From Alkalihalobacillus sp. LMS6 (lineage in GTDB: Bacteria > Bacillota > Bacilli > Bacillales > Bacillaceae_D), in contig NZ_CP093302.1 of the NCBI RefSeq assembly GCF_024362765.1, forward strand, positions 430,001 through 494,000: DNA of 64,000 nt. Reading direction: 5' to 3'. Below the pieces are notes generated by a model, which was not told the DNA's origin, did not search any database, and saw only the letters and a program-made list of their open reading frames with translations. The translations under genes were made by a program, and so were the position numbers. Of the stretch, positions 8,526-17,420 are shown piece by piece (position 1 is the stretch's first letter; every line of letters begins with the position of its first letter).

Positions 8526-9515
8526 ATGACAACAATTAGAGATGTAGCAAAATACGCGAATGTATCTGTAGCTACAGTCTCGCGTGTGTTAAATAATAAA
8601 GGGTATGTGAGTAAAGTAGCTGAAGAGGCTGTGCAACAGGCAATCTCAGCATTAAATTATAAGCCAAATGCGGTTGCCCGGTCGCTTTACAATAAGAAAT
8701 CACGGATGATTGGGCTATTGATTCCCGATATTGCAAATCCTTTCTTTCCTGAAGTCGCCCGTGCAATTGAAGATGTTGCTTTAAAGGCTGGTTATACAGT
8801 CGTTTTATGCAATACAGATAGCAAATTAGAGAAAGAACGTCATTACTTAAATACATTGGAACAGAAATATGTTGATGGCATTATTGCGGCTACTGGTGTG
8901 GGAAGCTATGACCATTACAAAGATTTAAACGTCCCAATCGTTGCACTCGATCGCTATATTAGCGAAGATGTGCCGACGGTCATGGTCGAAAATAAACAAG
9001 GTGCTAGGATTGCGACCGAACATCTTGTTGAACAAGGATGTACGTACCTCGTTCATTTAAGAGGGAGAAGTGGGCTCGGAACAGCGGATGATCGGTATGA
9101 AGGGTTCAAAGAAACGGTCGAACGATATAACGTAAAACATATCGTTGTTGAAACCGGCTTTAATATTCATACTGCTGAAGCGAAAATGCGGAAATTATTA
9201 AGCCAACATCCTAAAATAGACGGCATTTTTGCAGGGAGTGATGTGACGGCGGCAGGCGCAATGAAAGCAGCTCATACCCTTAAGCGCGCAATCCCAGATG
9301 ATCTACAAATTATCGGATTTGATGGAATTGCGTATGGAGAGATGTTAAGTCCATCATTATCAACGATGAAACAACCGATTTATCGCATCGGTGAAAAAGC
9401 GATTTCGTTACTGATTGAGCAAATTGAAAAGAAGAATGTAGAAACACACCACTATGTGTTTCCACCTGTCTTGCAACTACGTGGGACGACAAAGCGAGGG
9501 AAGGCATATGAATAA
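8526..9515 (+). CDS. rbsR: ribose operon repressor, LacI family
   Basis: A 329-residue LacI-family regulator. The start is ATG 8526, which follows GAGGGG and begins the helix-turn-helix MTTIRDVAKYANVSVATVSR directly; an upstream in-frame start at 8463 would sit in the promoter. The hinge NYKPNAVARSL and a ribose-binding-protein-like effector domain follow (LIPDIANPFFPEVARAIED, DGIIAATGV, IGFDGIAYGEML). It overlaps rbsK by eight bases and is the first gene of rbsRKDACB, the order known in B. subtilis. Ribose should relieve repression. Confidence 0.9.
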   Translation: MTTIRDVAKYANVSVATVSRVLNNKGYVSKVAEEAVQQAISALNYKPNAVARSLYNKKSRMIGLLIPDIANPFFPEVARAIEDVALKAGYTVVLCNTDSKLEKERHYLNTLEQKYVDGIIAATGVGSYDHYKDLNVPIVALDRYISEDVPTVMVENKQGARIATEHLVEQGCTYLVHLRGRSGLGTADDRYEGFKETVERYNVKHIVVETGFNIHTAEAKMRKLLSQHPKIDGIFAGSDVTAAGAMKAAHTLKRAIPDDLQIIGFDGIAYGEMLSPSLSTMKQPIYRIGEKAISLLIEQIEKKNVETHHYVFPPVLQLRGTTKRGKAYE

Positions 9516-10395
9516 ACCGAAAGTCACAGTTATTGGAAGCATAAACATGGACATGGTCACAACAACGCCACGTGTGCCAAACCAAGGAGAAACAATCATA
9601 GGCGAAGCGTTTCAGACCGCTTTCGGCGGAAAAGGCGCTAATCAAGCAGTTGCTGCAGCCCGTTTAGGTGCGGACGTAACGATGATCGGTCGTGTAGGGG
9701 AAGATGCATTCGGGGAACTCCTTTTAGAGAGCTTGCAAAAAGAAGGTATCCACACATCGAGCGTCGTGGCTGTGGAAAAGGAGAGCTCAGGTGTAGCGAC
9801 GATTCTTCTTTCAGAAAAAGATAATCGTATCATTGTGACACCAGGTGCAAATCATTCTGTTGATCAAGCGTACCTTGAAACGTACCGGTCAACGATTAAA
9901 GAAAGTGACCTCGTGCTTGTCCAATTAGAAATTCCGCTGGATGCGGTTGCCTATGCAATGAACATCTGTCAGGAGGAAGGCGTGCCGGTTATGTTAAATC
10001 CGGCACCGGCTCAGACGCTTTCACTTGAAACGTATAAGCAAGCGACATACTTAACACCAAACGAAAGTGAATACAACGAGCTTTTTCTAACGCTTGATGA
10101 TCAATTAAAAGATAAGCTCATCGTGACACAAGGGTCAAATGGTGTGAAGTGGATGGAACAGGGGATCGAAAAATGGATCGCGGGCCATCAAGTAAACGTT
10201 GTTGATACAACAGGAGCAGGCGATACGTTTAATGGCGCCCTTGCCGTCGCAATCGCTCGTAAGGAACCGTTAGAAAATGCCGTTTCGTTTGCAAATGCGG
10301 CGGCGGCGTTGTCTGTACAAGCGTTCGGTGCACAAGTGGGGATGCCGACAGAAGAACACGTACACAGATTCTTGAAGGAAGCTGGAGGGCGATAG
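9508..10395 (+). CDS. rbsK: ribokinase
   Basis: A 295-residue PfkB-family kinase that phosphorylates D-ribose at O5. The start at ATG 9508 gives the usual N-terminus MNKPKVTVIGSINMDM. Visible signatures are the substrate loop GGKGANQAVAAARLG and the ATP/catalytic motif DTTGAGDTFNGAL, whose Asp is the catalytic base. Length is normal. It overlaps rbsR and is followed one base later by rbsD. Confidence 0.93.
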   Translation: MNKPKVTVIGSINMDMVTTTPRVPNQGETIIGEAFQTAFGGKGANQAVAAARLGADVTMIGRVGEDAFGELLLESLQKEGIHTSSVVAVEKESSGVATILLSEKDNRIIVTPGANHSVDQAYLETYRSTIKESDLVLVQLEIPLDAVAYAMNICQEEGVPVMLNPAPAQTLSLETYKQATYLTPNESEYNELFLTLDDQLKDKLIVTQGSNGVKWMEQGIEKWIAGHQVNVVDTTGAGDTFNGALAVAIARKEPLENAVSFANAAAALSVQAFGAQVGMPTEEHVHRFLKEAGGR

Positions 10396-10396
10396 A

Positions 10397-10786
10397 ATGA
10401 AGAAGACTGGCATACTGAATCGAGATATTGCACGGATTTTGGCAACGCTAGGTCATACAGATCATATTGTCATTGCAGATTGTGGGCTTCCAATCCCTTC
10501 AGGCGTTGAATGTATTGATTTATCGCTTCGGAAAGGGTTTCCTTCCTTTATTGATGTGTTGGAAGAAGTGCTTGAAGATATGGAAGTTGAAGCAATGATT
10601 GCGGCGGAAGAAGTAAGTGAACAGAATCCGTGTATTCATGCCGCTATTCAAAGCAAAGGGCTGCCAACCTACTACTTGCCACATCAAGATTTGAAAGTTG
10701 AAACCGCCAAAGCGAAAGCCGTTATTCGGACTGGGGAGTCTACACCTTTTGCTAACGTCATTTTACGAGCAGGCGTTTTATTCTAA
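10397..10786 (+). CDS. rbsD: D-ribose pyranase
   Basis: A 129-residue RbsD/FucU family protein which interconverts pyranose and furanose forms of ribose so that RbsK can act. The N-terminus has the catalytic His and Asp region (LGHTDHIVIADCGLPIP), and the C-terminus has the conserved ATIRTGE-like segment (here AVIRTGESTPFANVILRAGV). It sits tightly between rbsK and rbsA. Confidence 0.93.
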   Translation: MKKTGILNRDIARILATLGHTDHIVIADCGLPIPSGVECIDLSLRKGFPSFIDVLEEVLEDMEVEAMIAAEEVSEQNPCIHAAIQSKGLPTYYLPHQDLKVETAKAKAVIRTGESTPFANVILRAGVLF

Positions 10787-10800
10787 AGGAGGACAAGCGT

Positions 10801-12300
10801 TTGATTGTTGAAATGGAGAACATTGATAAAGCATTTAGCGGCAACCAAGTGTTAAAGAACGTCTTTTTTTCTCTGGAAAAAGGCGAAATTCACGCACTGA
10901 TGGGGGAAAATGGCGCTGGGAAATCAACATTGATGAAAATCTTGACAGGAATCTATCCTCGTGATGGTGGCAACGTTCGTGTAAAAGGAAAAGATGTGTC
11001 TTATACTCATCCAAAAGACGCGGAAGGTGATGGCATTACGGTAATTCACCAAGAATTAAATATTTTGCCTGAGCTTTCAGTTGCAGAGAACTTGTTTTTA
11101 GGAAATGAGCAAACTGTTTGGAAAACTGGTTGGTTAAAAACGAAGGAAATGAATCGTTTAGCTGAAAAGCAATTAGCGGAACTAGGTCTTCATATAAAGG
11201 CGACTGAACGTGCCGGGAATTTATCTGTCGGCAAACAGCAAATTATTGAAATTGCCAAAGCGCTTATGACCGATGCGGACGTTATTATTATGGACGAGCC
11301 TACTGCAGCTTTAACTGATCGAGAGATTGATACGCTTTTTGAAGTTGTGAGAGGTCTTCAGGCAAAAGGCGTGACATTTGTCTATATTTCGCATCGTATG
11401 GAAGAAATTTTTTCCCTTTGCCAGCGAATTACGGTGCTAAGAGATGGTCAGTATGTGGCGACAAAGGTTATTAAGGAAACAGATTTTGATGAGATTGTCC
11501 GACTCATGGTTGGTCGTGAGTTAGGTGGGCGCTTTCCAGATTACGATTTACAGCCTGGAGAGGTTAAGTTAGCTGTGAAGGGAATCTCTCGAGAAGGAGA
11601 ATTTGAAAGCGTCTCCTTTGACGTCAGAGCTGGAGAAATTTTTGGCATTGCTGGATTAATGGGTGCTGGTCGGTCGGAAGTAGTTGAGAGCCTATTTGGT
11701 TACCGTAAGGTCGCTAGCGGCACAGTTGAATTAGACGGCAAACCGGTAATCTTTAAAAAACCTATTCAAGCGATTGAAAAAGGCATTGGTTTCGTTTCAG
11801 AGGATCGTAAATCGAAAGGATTGATCGTCGATTTTTCCGTGCGAGACAATATTAGTTTAACAAATTTGAGTGCGGTTTCATCATCGGGCATCATGCTGCG
11901 GACAAAAGAACAGCAGCTCTATGAAGAGCTAGTAAAGAAACTTGGCGTACGTACGTCTGGGCCGAATCAGCAAGCGAAATCTCTAAGTGGAGGGAACCAG
12001 CAAAAGGTTGTCATCGCAAAGTGGCTTGGAATAAAACCGAAAGTTCTTATTTTGGATGAACCTACCCGTGGCGTAGACGTAGGGGCTAAGAAAGAAATTT
12101 ATACGATTATGAACGAATTAGCAAAACAAGGGGTTGCGATTTTGATGGTGTCGTCAGAATTACCGGAAGTCATTGGATTAAGTAGTCGAGTTGGTGTCAT
12201 GTTTGAAGGCAAGATGCTGAAGATTCTTGATCGCCACGAGTTAACGGAAGAAGCCATCATGCATGAAGCGACTGGAGGAGAAAAACATGTTCGACAATAA
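10801..12300 (+). CDS. rbsA: ribose ABC importer, fused double ATPase
   Basis: A 499-residue protein with two ABC domains. The first has Walker A GENGAGKST, signature LSVGKQQ and Walker B VIIMDEPTAAL. The second lacks a canonical Walker A (AGLMGAGRSE), as is normal for RbsA, and has signature LSGGNQQK and LILDEPTRGVD. The start is TTG, behind AAAGGAGG with an eight-base spacer; the next internal ATG would remove the first strand. It overlaps rbsC by 14 bases. Confidence 0.93.
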   Translation: MIVEMENIDKAFSGNQVLKNVFFSLEKGEIHALMGENGAGKSTLMKILTGIYPRDGGNVRVKGKDVSYTHPKDAEGDGITVIHQELNILPELSVAENLFLGNEQTVWKTGWLKTKEMNRLAEKQLAELGLHIKATERAGNLSVGKQQIIEIAKALMTDADVIIMDEPTAALTDREIDTLFEVVRGLQAKGVTFVYISHRMEEIFSLCQRITVLRDGQYVATKVIKETDFDEIVRLMVGRELGGRFPDYDLQPGEVKLAVKGISREGEFESVSFDVRAGEIFGIAGLMGAGRSEVVESLFGYRKVASGTVELDGKPVIFKKPIQAIEKGIGFVSEDRKSKGLIVDFSVRDNISLTNLSAVSSSGIMLRTKEQQLYEELVKKLGVRTSGPNQQAKSLSGGNQQKVVIAKWLGIKPKVLILDEPTRGVDVGAKKEIYTIMNELAKQGVAILMVSSELPEVIGLSSRVGVMFEGKMLKILDRHELTEEAIMHEATGGEKHVRQ

Positions 12301-13231
12301 AAGATTTAAAGCACTTGCTGCAACGCTTGGTCCGTTTATTGGCTTATTTTTAATTATTCTTGTTATTAGCATTTTAAATCCAAGCTTTCTTTCGACGGCG
12401 AACTTGTTAAACGTCCTTAGACAAGTGTCGATTAATGCACTCATTGCATTTGGGATGACGTTTGTCATTTTAACAGGTGGAATTGATTTATCCGTCGGTG
12501 CCATCCTTGCTTTTTCTGGTGCAGTGACGGCTACAATGCTTGCGTCAGGCGTGGATCCTGTCCTCGCGATTCTTGTTGGCTTGCTTGTTGGGGCAATTTT
12601 AGGTGCTATTAACGGCATCATTATCGCAAAAGGAAAGGTAGCTCCTTTTATCGCCACGCTTGCGACAATGACGATTTATCGTGGTGCAACCTTAATGTTC
12701 ACCGATGGTCGCCCGGTTTCTGGTCTAGGTGATTCAACGTTGTTCCAAATGATTGGCGGCGGCTACTTCTTTGGCATTCCGATGCCTGCCATTACGATGC
12801 TGATTAGTTTTCTAATCCTCTACTTCATTTTAAAGAAAACCACGTTTGGTCGTCGAGTGTACGCGGTAGGTGGGAATGAAGAGGCATCCATCTTATCTGG
12901 AATCAAAGTGGATCGAATTAAAATTTATGTCTACTCGTTAACAGGATTTTTGGCAGCGGTTGCAGGTGTGATATTAACATCTCGTTTAAATTCTGCTCAG
13001 CCTACAGCAGGGACGATGTATGAATTAGATGCCATTGCTGCTGTTGTGTTAGGTGGAACAAGTTTAACAGGTGGTAGAGGTTGGATTGTAGGAACACTCA
13101 TCGGTGCTTTAATCATCGGTGTTTTAAATAATGGATTAAATTTACTAGGTGTCAGTTCATTTTTTCAACAAGTTGTAAAAGGGAGCGTTATTTTGCTGGC
13201 GGTCTTACTAGATCGTAGAAAAACAGCTTAA
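12287..13231 (+). CDS. rbsC: ribose ABC importer, permease
   Basis: A 314-residue BPD_transp_2 family permease with eight to ten membrane helices. ATG 12287 is preferred over an in-frame upstream start at 12263 because of the GGAGGAG site six bases upstream. The family signature AFGMTFVILTGGIDLSVG lies near residue 60 and the EAA-like loop GRRVYAVGGNEEAS near residue 195. It acts with RbsA and RbsB. Confidence 0.92.
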   Translation: MFDNKRFKALAATLGPFIGLFLIILVISILNPSFLSTANLLNVLRQVSINALIAFGMTFVILTGGIDLSVGAILAFSGAVTATMLASGVDPVLAILVGLLVGAILGAINGIIIAKGKVAPFIATLATMTIYRGATLMFTDGRPVSGLGDSTLFQMIGGGYFFGIPMPAITMLISFLILYFILKKTTFGRRVYAVGGNEEASILSGIKVDRIKIYVYSLTGFLAAVAGVILTSRLNSAQPTAGTMYELDAIAAVVLGGTSLTGGRGWIVGTLIGALIIGVLNNGLNLLGVSSFFQQVVKGSVILLAVLLDRRKTA

Positions 13232-13251
13232 TTTAAATCAGAGGAGAGATC

Positions 13252-14193
13252 ATGATGAAAAAAGTAACATTAACATTCGCAACAGTAGGGTTAGCGGCAT
13301 TTTTAGGAGCATGTTCGATGGATTCACCAGGTTCAGACGATGCAGAAAACGGCAACGGCTCAGGGGACAGCGAAGAGAACGGTGAATATACCGTTGGGTT
13401 ATCCGTATCAACATTAAACAACCCATTCTTTGTTACATTAGAAGACGGAGCTGTTGAAAAAGCAGAAGAATTGGGAATGAGTATTGAAACCGTTGATGCG
13501 CAAGACGATAGTTCCAAACAAGTGAATGACGTAGAAGATTTAATTCAACGTGGAGTCGATTTAATTTTGATCAATCCGACTGATTCATCGGCCGTATCCG
13601 CAGCAATTCAATCTGCAAATGATGCGGGTATTCCAGTTATTACGGTTGACCGTGATGCAGAAGGTGGAGAGGTTGTCACGCATATCGCTTCGGACAATGT
13701 TGCAGGAGGCGAGATGGCTGGAGAGTACTTACTAGAATTAGTAGGGGAAGGAGCTCCTGTTGCTGAATTAGAAGGCATTCCTGGTGCATCTGCCGCTCGT
13801 GAAAGAGGAGAAGGCTTTCACAATGTTGCGCAAGAATCGCTTGATATTGCAACGAGCCAGCCAGCGAATTTTGACCGTGCAGAAGGGTTAACGGTTATGG
13901 AAAATATTCTTCAAAGTAATCCAGATATCGAGGGAGTATTTGCTCATAACGACGAAATGGCATTAGGTGCGCTTGAAGCCATTTCAGCAGCAGGTCGTGA
14001 TGACATTGTTGTGGTAGGTTTTGACGCTACCGATGATGCAGTAGCTTCCGTTGAGAATGGCGAACTTGCTGGAACGATTGCACAACAACCTACACTTATT
14101 GGGGAAGAAGCCGTTCAAGCGGCATATTCCGTGCTCAATGACGAAGAGGTAGAAGACTTTATTCCTGTCGAACTTGAGTTGATTAGCCAATAA
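13252..14193 (+). CDS. rbsB: ribose-binding lipoprotein
   Basis: A 313-residue Peripla_BP_4 protein with signal peptide and lipobox FLGAC (Cys21), then an acidic Asn/Gly/Ser linker, common in secreted proteins of alkaliphiles. The first lobe begins YTVGLSVSTLNNPFFVTLEDGA, and the ligand-site residues in VDRDAEGG and in NDEMALGALEA are those of RbsB. Last gene of the operon, followed by a terminator. Confidence 0.92.
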   Translation: MMKKVTLTFATVGLAAFLGACSMDSPGSDDAENGNGSGDSEENGEYTVGLSVSTLNNPFFVTLEDGAVEKAEELGMSIETVDAQDDSSKQVNDVEDLIQRGVDLILINPTDSSAVSAAIQSANDAGIPVITVDRDAEGGEVVTHIASDNVAGGEMAGEYLLELVGEGAPVAELEGIPGASAARERGEGFHNVAQESLDIATSQPANFDRAEGLTVMENILQSNPDIEGVFAHNDEMALGALEAISAAGRDDIVVVGFDATDDAVASVENGELAGTIAQQPTLIGEEAVQAAYSVLNDEEVEDFIPVELELISQ

Positions 14194-14205
14194 TAAAGGA
14201 CTCAC

Positions 14206-14240
14206 GCTCCTCTTACCGAAAAGGGTAAGGGGAGTTTTTT
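14206..14240 (+). terminator. terminator of the rbs operon
   Basis: CTCC and CTTACC pair with GGTAAG and GGAG across a GAAAA-type loop, followed by six T. Confidence 0.85.
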
Positions 14241-14264
14241 ATTTTCGAAATGGGCGGTGTCAAT

Positions 14265-15101
14265 ATGTGGAAACAACAAATGGTCGTAACGAAAAGAGGC
14301 GTATTCGAAGTGTTTATAAAGGGAAAGGGTGCACCTTTGTGCGTAACGCACCACTACTCTACATTCAATAAATCAGGAGATTATTTTGCTGAAGTGTTTA
14401 CCTCTTCTTATAAGGTGTTTCTAATAAATCTCAGAGAGGCTGGTCATTCTGAACGTATGATGGAACCGTATCAGCTAAGTATGGTTGAAACGATCTATGA
14501 TTTAGAAGCAATACGTACTGCCTGTGGATTAAGCAAGTGGGGATTCGCGGGCCATTCAACAGGAGGGATGCTAGGTGTTTTATATGGGATCCATTATTCA
14601 CAATGTTTATCTTGTTTAATTCTAGTAGGTGCGGCAGCCCGTGAATACGCTTCGAATTCATTGGATTGTATTTATCATAATCAGCATCCTTCTTATAAGA
14701 AAATGCAGCAACTCCTTAATAAAATCACTGATGTAACGTTAACAGCTGAAGAGAGAGGGTTAAGTAAGGTTGAGAGAACAAAATTATCCCTTTTTTACCC
14801 ATCGAAATATCATGAATATTTCAATAGAGAAATTAGGAAAGATCTGAATAGAAGACGATTGGCATTCTTTAGTAGAGAAGTAAAAATCTTTGATGTAACT
14901 AAACAACTCTATCGCATTCAGACGCCTACGTTTATTCTTTGTGGGCGGCATGATGTTCAGTGCCCGGTAAATTATTCAATTGAGATGGCAGAGCTTATTC
15001 CAAGTGCTCACCTGAAACTGTTTGAAGAAAGCAACCATTATCCGTTTCTAGAAGAACCAACCCTTTTTAAACAAGAAGTTTTGAAATTTAACCTGCAATA
15101 A
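14265..15101 (+). CDS. alpha/beta hydrolase
   Basis: A 278-residue alpha/beta-hydrolase-fold protein. The nucleophile elbow is GHSTGG, an oxyanion-hole region LREAGHS precedes it, the acid is probably in CGRHDVQCP and the catalytic His in SNHYPFLEEP. The ATG at 14265 has a weak GGCGGTG site; an in-frame ATG at 14250 is the alternative. The substrate cannot be inferred. It stands alone between the rbs and gldA terminators. Confidence 0.75.
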   Translation: MWKQQMVVTKRGVFEVFIKGKGAPLCVTHHYSTFNKSGDYFAEVFTSSYKVFLINLREAGHSERMMEPYQLSMVETIYDLEAIRTACGLSKWGFAGHSTGGMLGVLYGIHYSQCLSCLILVGAAAREYASNSLDCIYHNQHPSYKKMQQLLNKITDVTLTAEERGLSKVERTKLSLFYPSKYHEYFNREIRKDLNRRRLAFFSREVKIFDVTKQLYRIQTPTFILCGRHDVQCPVNYSIEMAELIPSAHLKLFEESNHYPFLEEPTLFKQEVLKFNLQ

Positions 15102-15159
15102 AAAACGCTACAACTCGGCTCCCAAGTGAATGAAAGCCGGCGGTAGCGCTGTTTGTTTT
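15102..15159. terminator. bidirectional terminator between hydrolase and glycerol dehydrogenase
   Basis: ACGCTAC pairs with GTAGCG(C) with an inner CGGCT/AGCCG pairing. T runs occur on both strands (AAAAAA before, GTTTGTTTTTT after), fitting the convergent genes. Confidence 0.75.
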
Positions 15160-16269
15160 TTAGTTGTTTTCACGATAAGCAATAGAATACTGATCTGCAG
15201 CTATCATCGCATCGACAACATCATCAACGGTTGGAACACTTGCCATATTGTGGCTGCTTTCGCCTTCTTGAAGAGCGGTTTCTGCCACTTTTTTCAATTC
15301 ATCACGATCAAGATCTTTAATATGAAGATCTTCAAACGTCGTTGGCAGATGAAGTTGTTGAAGTAGTGAAATGTAGCGATTGATTTCTTCCTTGTCACGT
15401 GCTTCATAAGCAAGTTGAGTTAAAATACCAAACGCGACTTTTTCACCATGGCTCTTTTTATGGATATCGCCATCTAAGACGGTGAATCCGTTATGAACCG
15501 CATGGGCAAGTGCGAGTCCAGCACTTTCAAAGCCTAACCCACTTAATAGCGTATTCGCTTCAACAATTTGTTCAAGTGCATAAGAGACAACTTGGCGTTT
15601 ATTTGATTCATATGCAAGTAGTCCATATTCGAATAACGTTTGCTCGCATTTCTCTGCAATAGCTTTTGAAGCAATGGTTGCTTGTCCGCCAGCCATTGTT
15701 GTCCCACGTGCTTCTAAGCTTGCTCGCGCTTCGACCCATGTTGCCAATGCATCTGCAATGCCAGCTACGAGGAAGTGTGGAGGCGCTGCAGCAATGATTG
15801 TTGTATCGAGAAGGACAAGGTCAGGATTCTTAGTATAAAAGCGATAGCGCTCGAAAACACCTTTATCGGAATAAATAACGGATAAGGCACTTGTGGGCGC
15901 ATCTGTAGAGGCTGTTGTTGGAATAACAGCGCATGCCGCACCCTCTACGGAATCTCTAACGCCTTTAGCCGTATCGAGTGTTTTCCCGCCTCCAACACCA
16001 ACGATAATATCAACGTTTTCTTTATTTGCTTGTTCGCTAATTCGTTCAATCTCTTTTGATGACGCTTCTCCTTCAAACATCACTTCAATTACATGGAGAT
16101 CATGTTCTTTTAGGCTACCAGCGACACGGGTTGCTGCAATATCCCATACATTTTTATCTGCAATGACCATTGCTGTTTTTCCGTAACCAGAAATATACTC
16201 GCCAGATTTATCTAGCGTGTCACGGCCTTGCACATATTTACTTGGACTAATAAAGATTTTTTCGCTCAT
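15160..16269 (-). CDS. gldA: glycerol dehydrogenase
   Basis: A 369-residue iron-containing-alcohol-dehydrogenase family enzyme that oxidises glycerol to dihydroxyacetone with NAD+. Visible are the dinucleotide site [25 protein letters not shown], and the zinc ligands in GIADALATW (Asp), AHAVHNGF (His) and [10 protein letters not shown] (His). Length is normal. It is monocistronic with a GGTGAT ribosome site. No dihydroxyacetone kinase is nearby. Confidence 0.92.
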   Translation of the reverse strand: MSEKIFISPSKYVQGRDTLDKSGEYISGYGKTAMVIADKNVWDIAATRVAGSLKEHDLHVIEVMFEGEASSKEIERISEQANKENVDIIVGVGGGKTLDTAKGVRDSVEGAACAVIPTTASTDAPTSALSVIYSDKGVFERYRFYTKNPDLVLLDTTIIAAAPPHFLVAGIADALATWVEARASLEARGTTMAGGQATIASKAIAEKCEQTLFEYGLLAYESNKRQVVSYALEQIVEANTLLSGLGFESAGLALAHAVHNGFTVLDGDIHKKSHGEKVAFGILTQLAYEARDKEEINRYISLLQQLHLPTTFEDLHIKDLDRDELKKVAETALQEGESSHNMASVPTVDDVVDAMIAADQYSIAYRENN

Positions 16270-16435
16270 CGTTCATCACCTTTCAAATCGATTCTAGTCT
16301 TAAATTACCCTGAGAAAACAAGTTATAAACTGTGGGAAAAATTGGTTGAAGTACATATGCTTTTAGAAAAAATGTAATTTTATGTTTAATTATACAGTGA
16401 ACGGGTAAATGGGAATAAGGGGGTTATTAAGAAGA

Positions 16436-16585
16436 ATGATACATAATGAATTGTTTTGTACGCATTGTAAAAGGGAGGTCGATGAAGAAGATTGGTTAAC
16501 GGTCGTGTTTGAACCTAATCGAGCACAAGCAGAAATTTTTTGTGAAGAATGTAAAGAAAAAGAGTTGCTACCTAAACCATCTTAA
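16436..16585 (+). CDS. zinc-ribbon-like miniprotein, 49 residues
   Basis: A short frame with two CxxC knuckles (FCTHC near residue 8 and FCEEC near residue 36), spaced as in a single zinc ribbon. AAGGGGG lies 11 bases ahead of the ATG. Similar small Bacillus proteins are often labelled Fe3+ hydroxamate transporter by mistake; no transporter function is implied here. It is followed by its own terminator. Confidence 0.6.
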   Translation: MIHNELFCTHCKREVDEEDWLTVVFEPNRAQAEIFCEECKEKELLPKPS

Positions 16586-16621
16586 GCTTCGATGAAAAAG
16601 TGAGAATACATACATAATGAA

Positions 16622-16656
16622 GGAAGACAGCTTTTTACAAATGCGCTGTCTTTTTT
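16622..16656 (+). terminator. terminator behind the zinc-ribbon miniprotein
   Basis: AAGACAGC pairs with GCTGTCTT and six T follow on the plus strand. The hairpin overlaps the last codons of the convergent SRAP gene. Confidence 0.75.
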
Positions 16657-17315
16657 ATTGTCTCTAAAAGTTGAGGGCCATTATGTTTTGGGTTGTTTAC
16701 TAAGGTGCTTACGCTTCTAGATTGAAGATGCTTAGGACTAATAGGCTGAAATAAAAAGGACAGTTGATCATAGTTCGTAATGGTAGGGTCAAGCCATGCT
16801 TGTCGATTGCCTTCTTCCAAAACAACAGGCATTCGAGGATGAATGGTTTTGATGTTCTCGCTCGCGACTGTCGTTAAAATTGTACACGATTGAATGGTTT
16901 CGTTGGTTTTGGTGTTTCTCCAAGAATCCCACAGTCCAGCGAAGGCTAAGACTTGCTGATCCGTAGATTCAATGACATAAGGTTGCTTTTTTCCATTTTC
17001 TTTTTTCCATTCATAGAAACTGCTGGCTGGAATGATGCAGCGATTGTTCGCAAGTAAGTTTTTAAAACTGCGCTTTTCGTGCAATGTTTCTGCGCGGGCA
17101 TTGATCATTTTTTGTCCAACGTCTTCACGCTTTGCCCAGTAAGGAATTAAGCCCCATCGCATAAAGCTAGCTTTCGCTTCGTTCATTTCATTGGAAATGG
17201 TTAAAATGGGTTGTGATGGCGCAAGATTATAGTTCGGTTCAATAGATGGAAACGAGATTTCAAATACCTTCTCTAATTCATTTGAAGAATGAAACAAAGT
17301 AAAGCGACCACACAT
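16635..17315 (-). CDS. SOS-response-associated (SRAP/HMCES-type) peptidase
   Basis: A 226-residue SRAP domain protein (YedK family). Cys2, exposed after removal of Met, is the catalytic residue that forms a covalent link with abasic sites in single-stranded DNA. Other conserved features are NYNLAPSQ, the MRWGLIPYWA motif, NARAETL, CIIPASSFYEWK with the catalytic Glu, and HPRMPVVL. No clear LexA box was seen directly upstream. Confidence 0.9.
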   Translation of the reverse strand: MCGRFTLFHSSNELEKVFEISFPSIEPNYNLAPSQPILTISNEMNEAKASFMRWGLIPYWAKREDVGQKMINARAETLHEKRSFKNLLANNRCIIPASSFYEWKKENGKKQPYVIESTDQQVLAFAGLWDSWRNTKTNETIQSCTILTTVASENIKTIHPRMPVVLEEGNRQAWLDPTITNYDQLSFLFQPISPKHLQSRSVSTLVNNPKHNGPQLLETIKKTAHL

Positions 17316-17372
17316 TTTTTTCGCCTCCGCTACATGATACGTGTAGCATTACCAGGTATGATGGATCTCATG

Positions 17373-17411
17373 AAAAAAACACGTAGAAACAGGTAAGCTG
17401 TTCCTACGTGC
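17373..17411 (-). terminator. terminator of the subtilisin gene
   Basis: On the minus strand CACGTAG plus AACAG pairs with CTGTT plus CTACGTG, followed by seven T. Confidence 0.85.
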
Positions 17412-17420
17412 GAAATCATA

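Noticed and set aside
12241-12657. A 138-codon minus-strand frame across rbsA/rbsC
   Set aside because: Antisense to two well-supported genes and without any family similarity.
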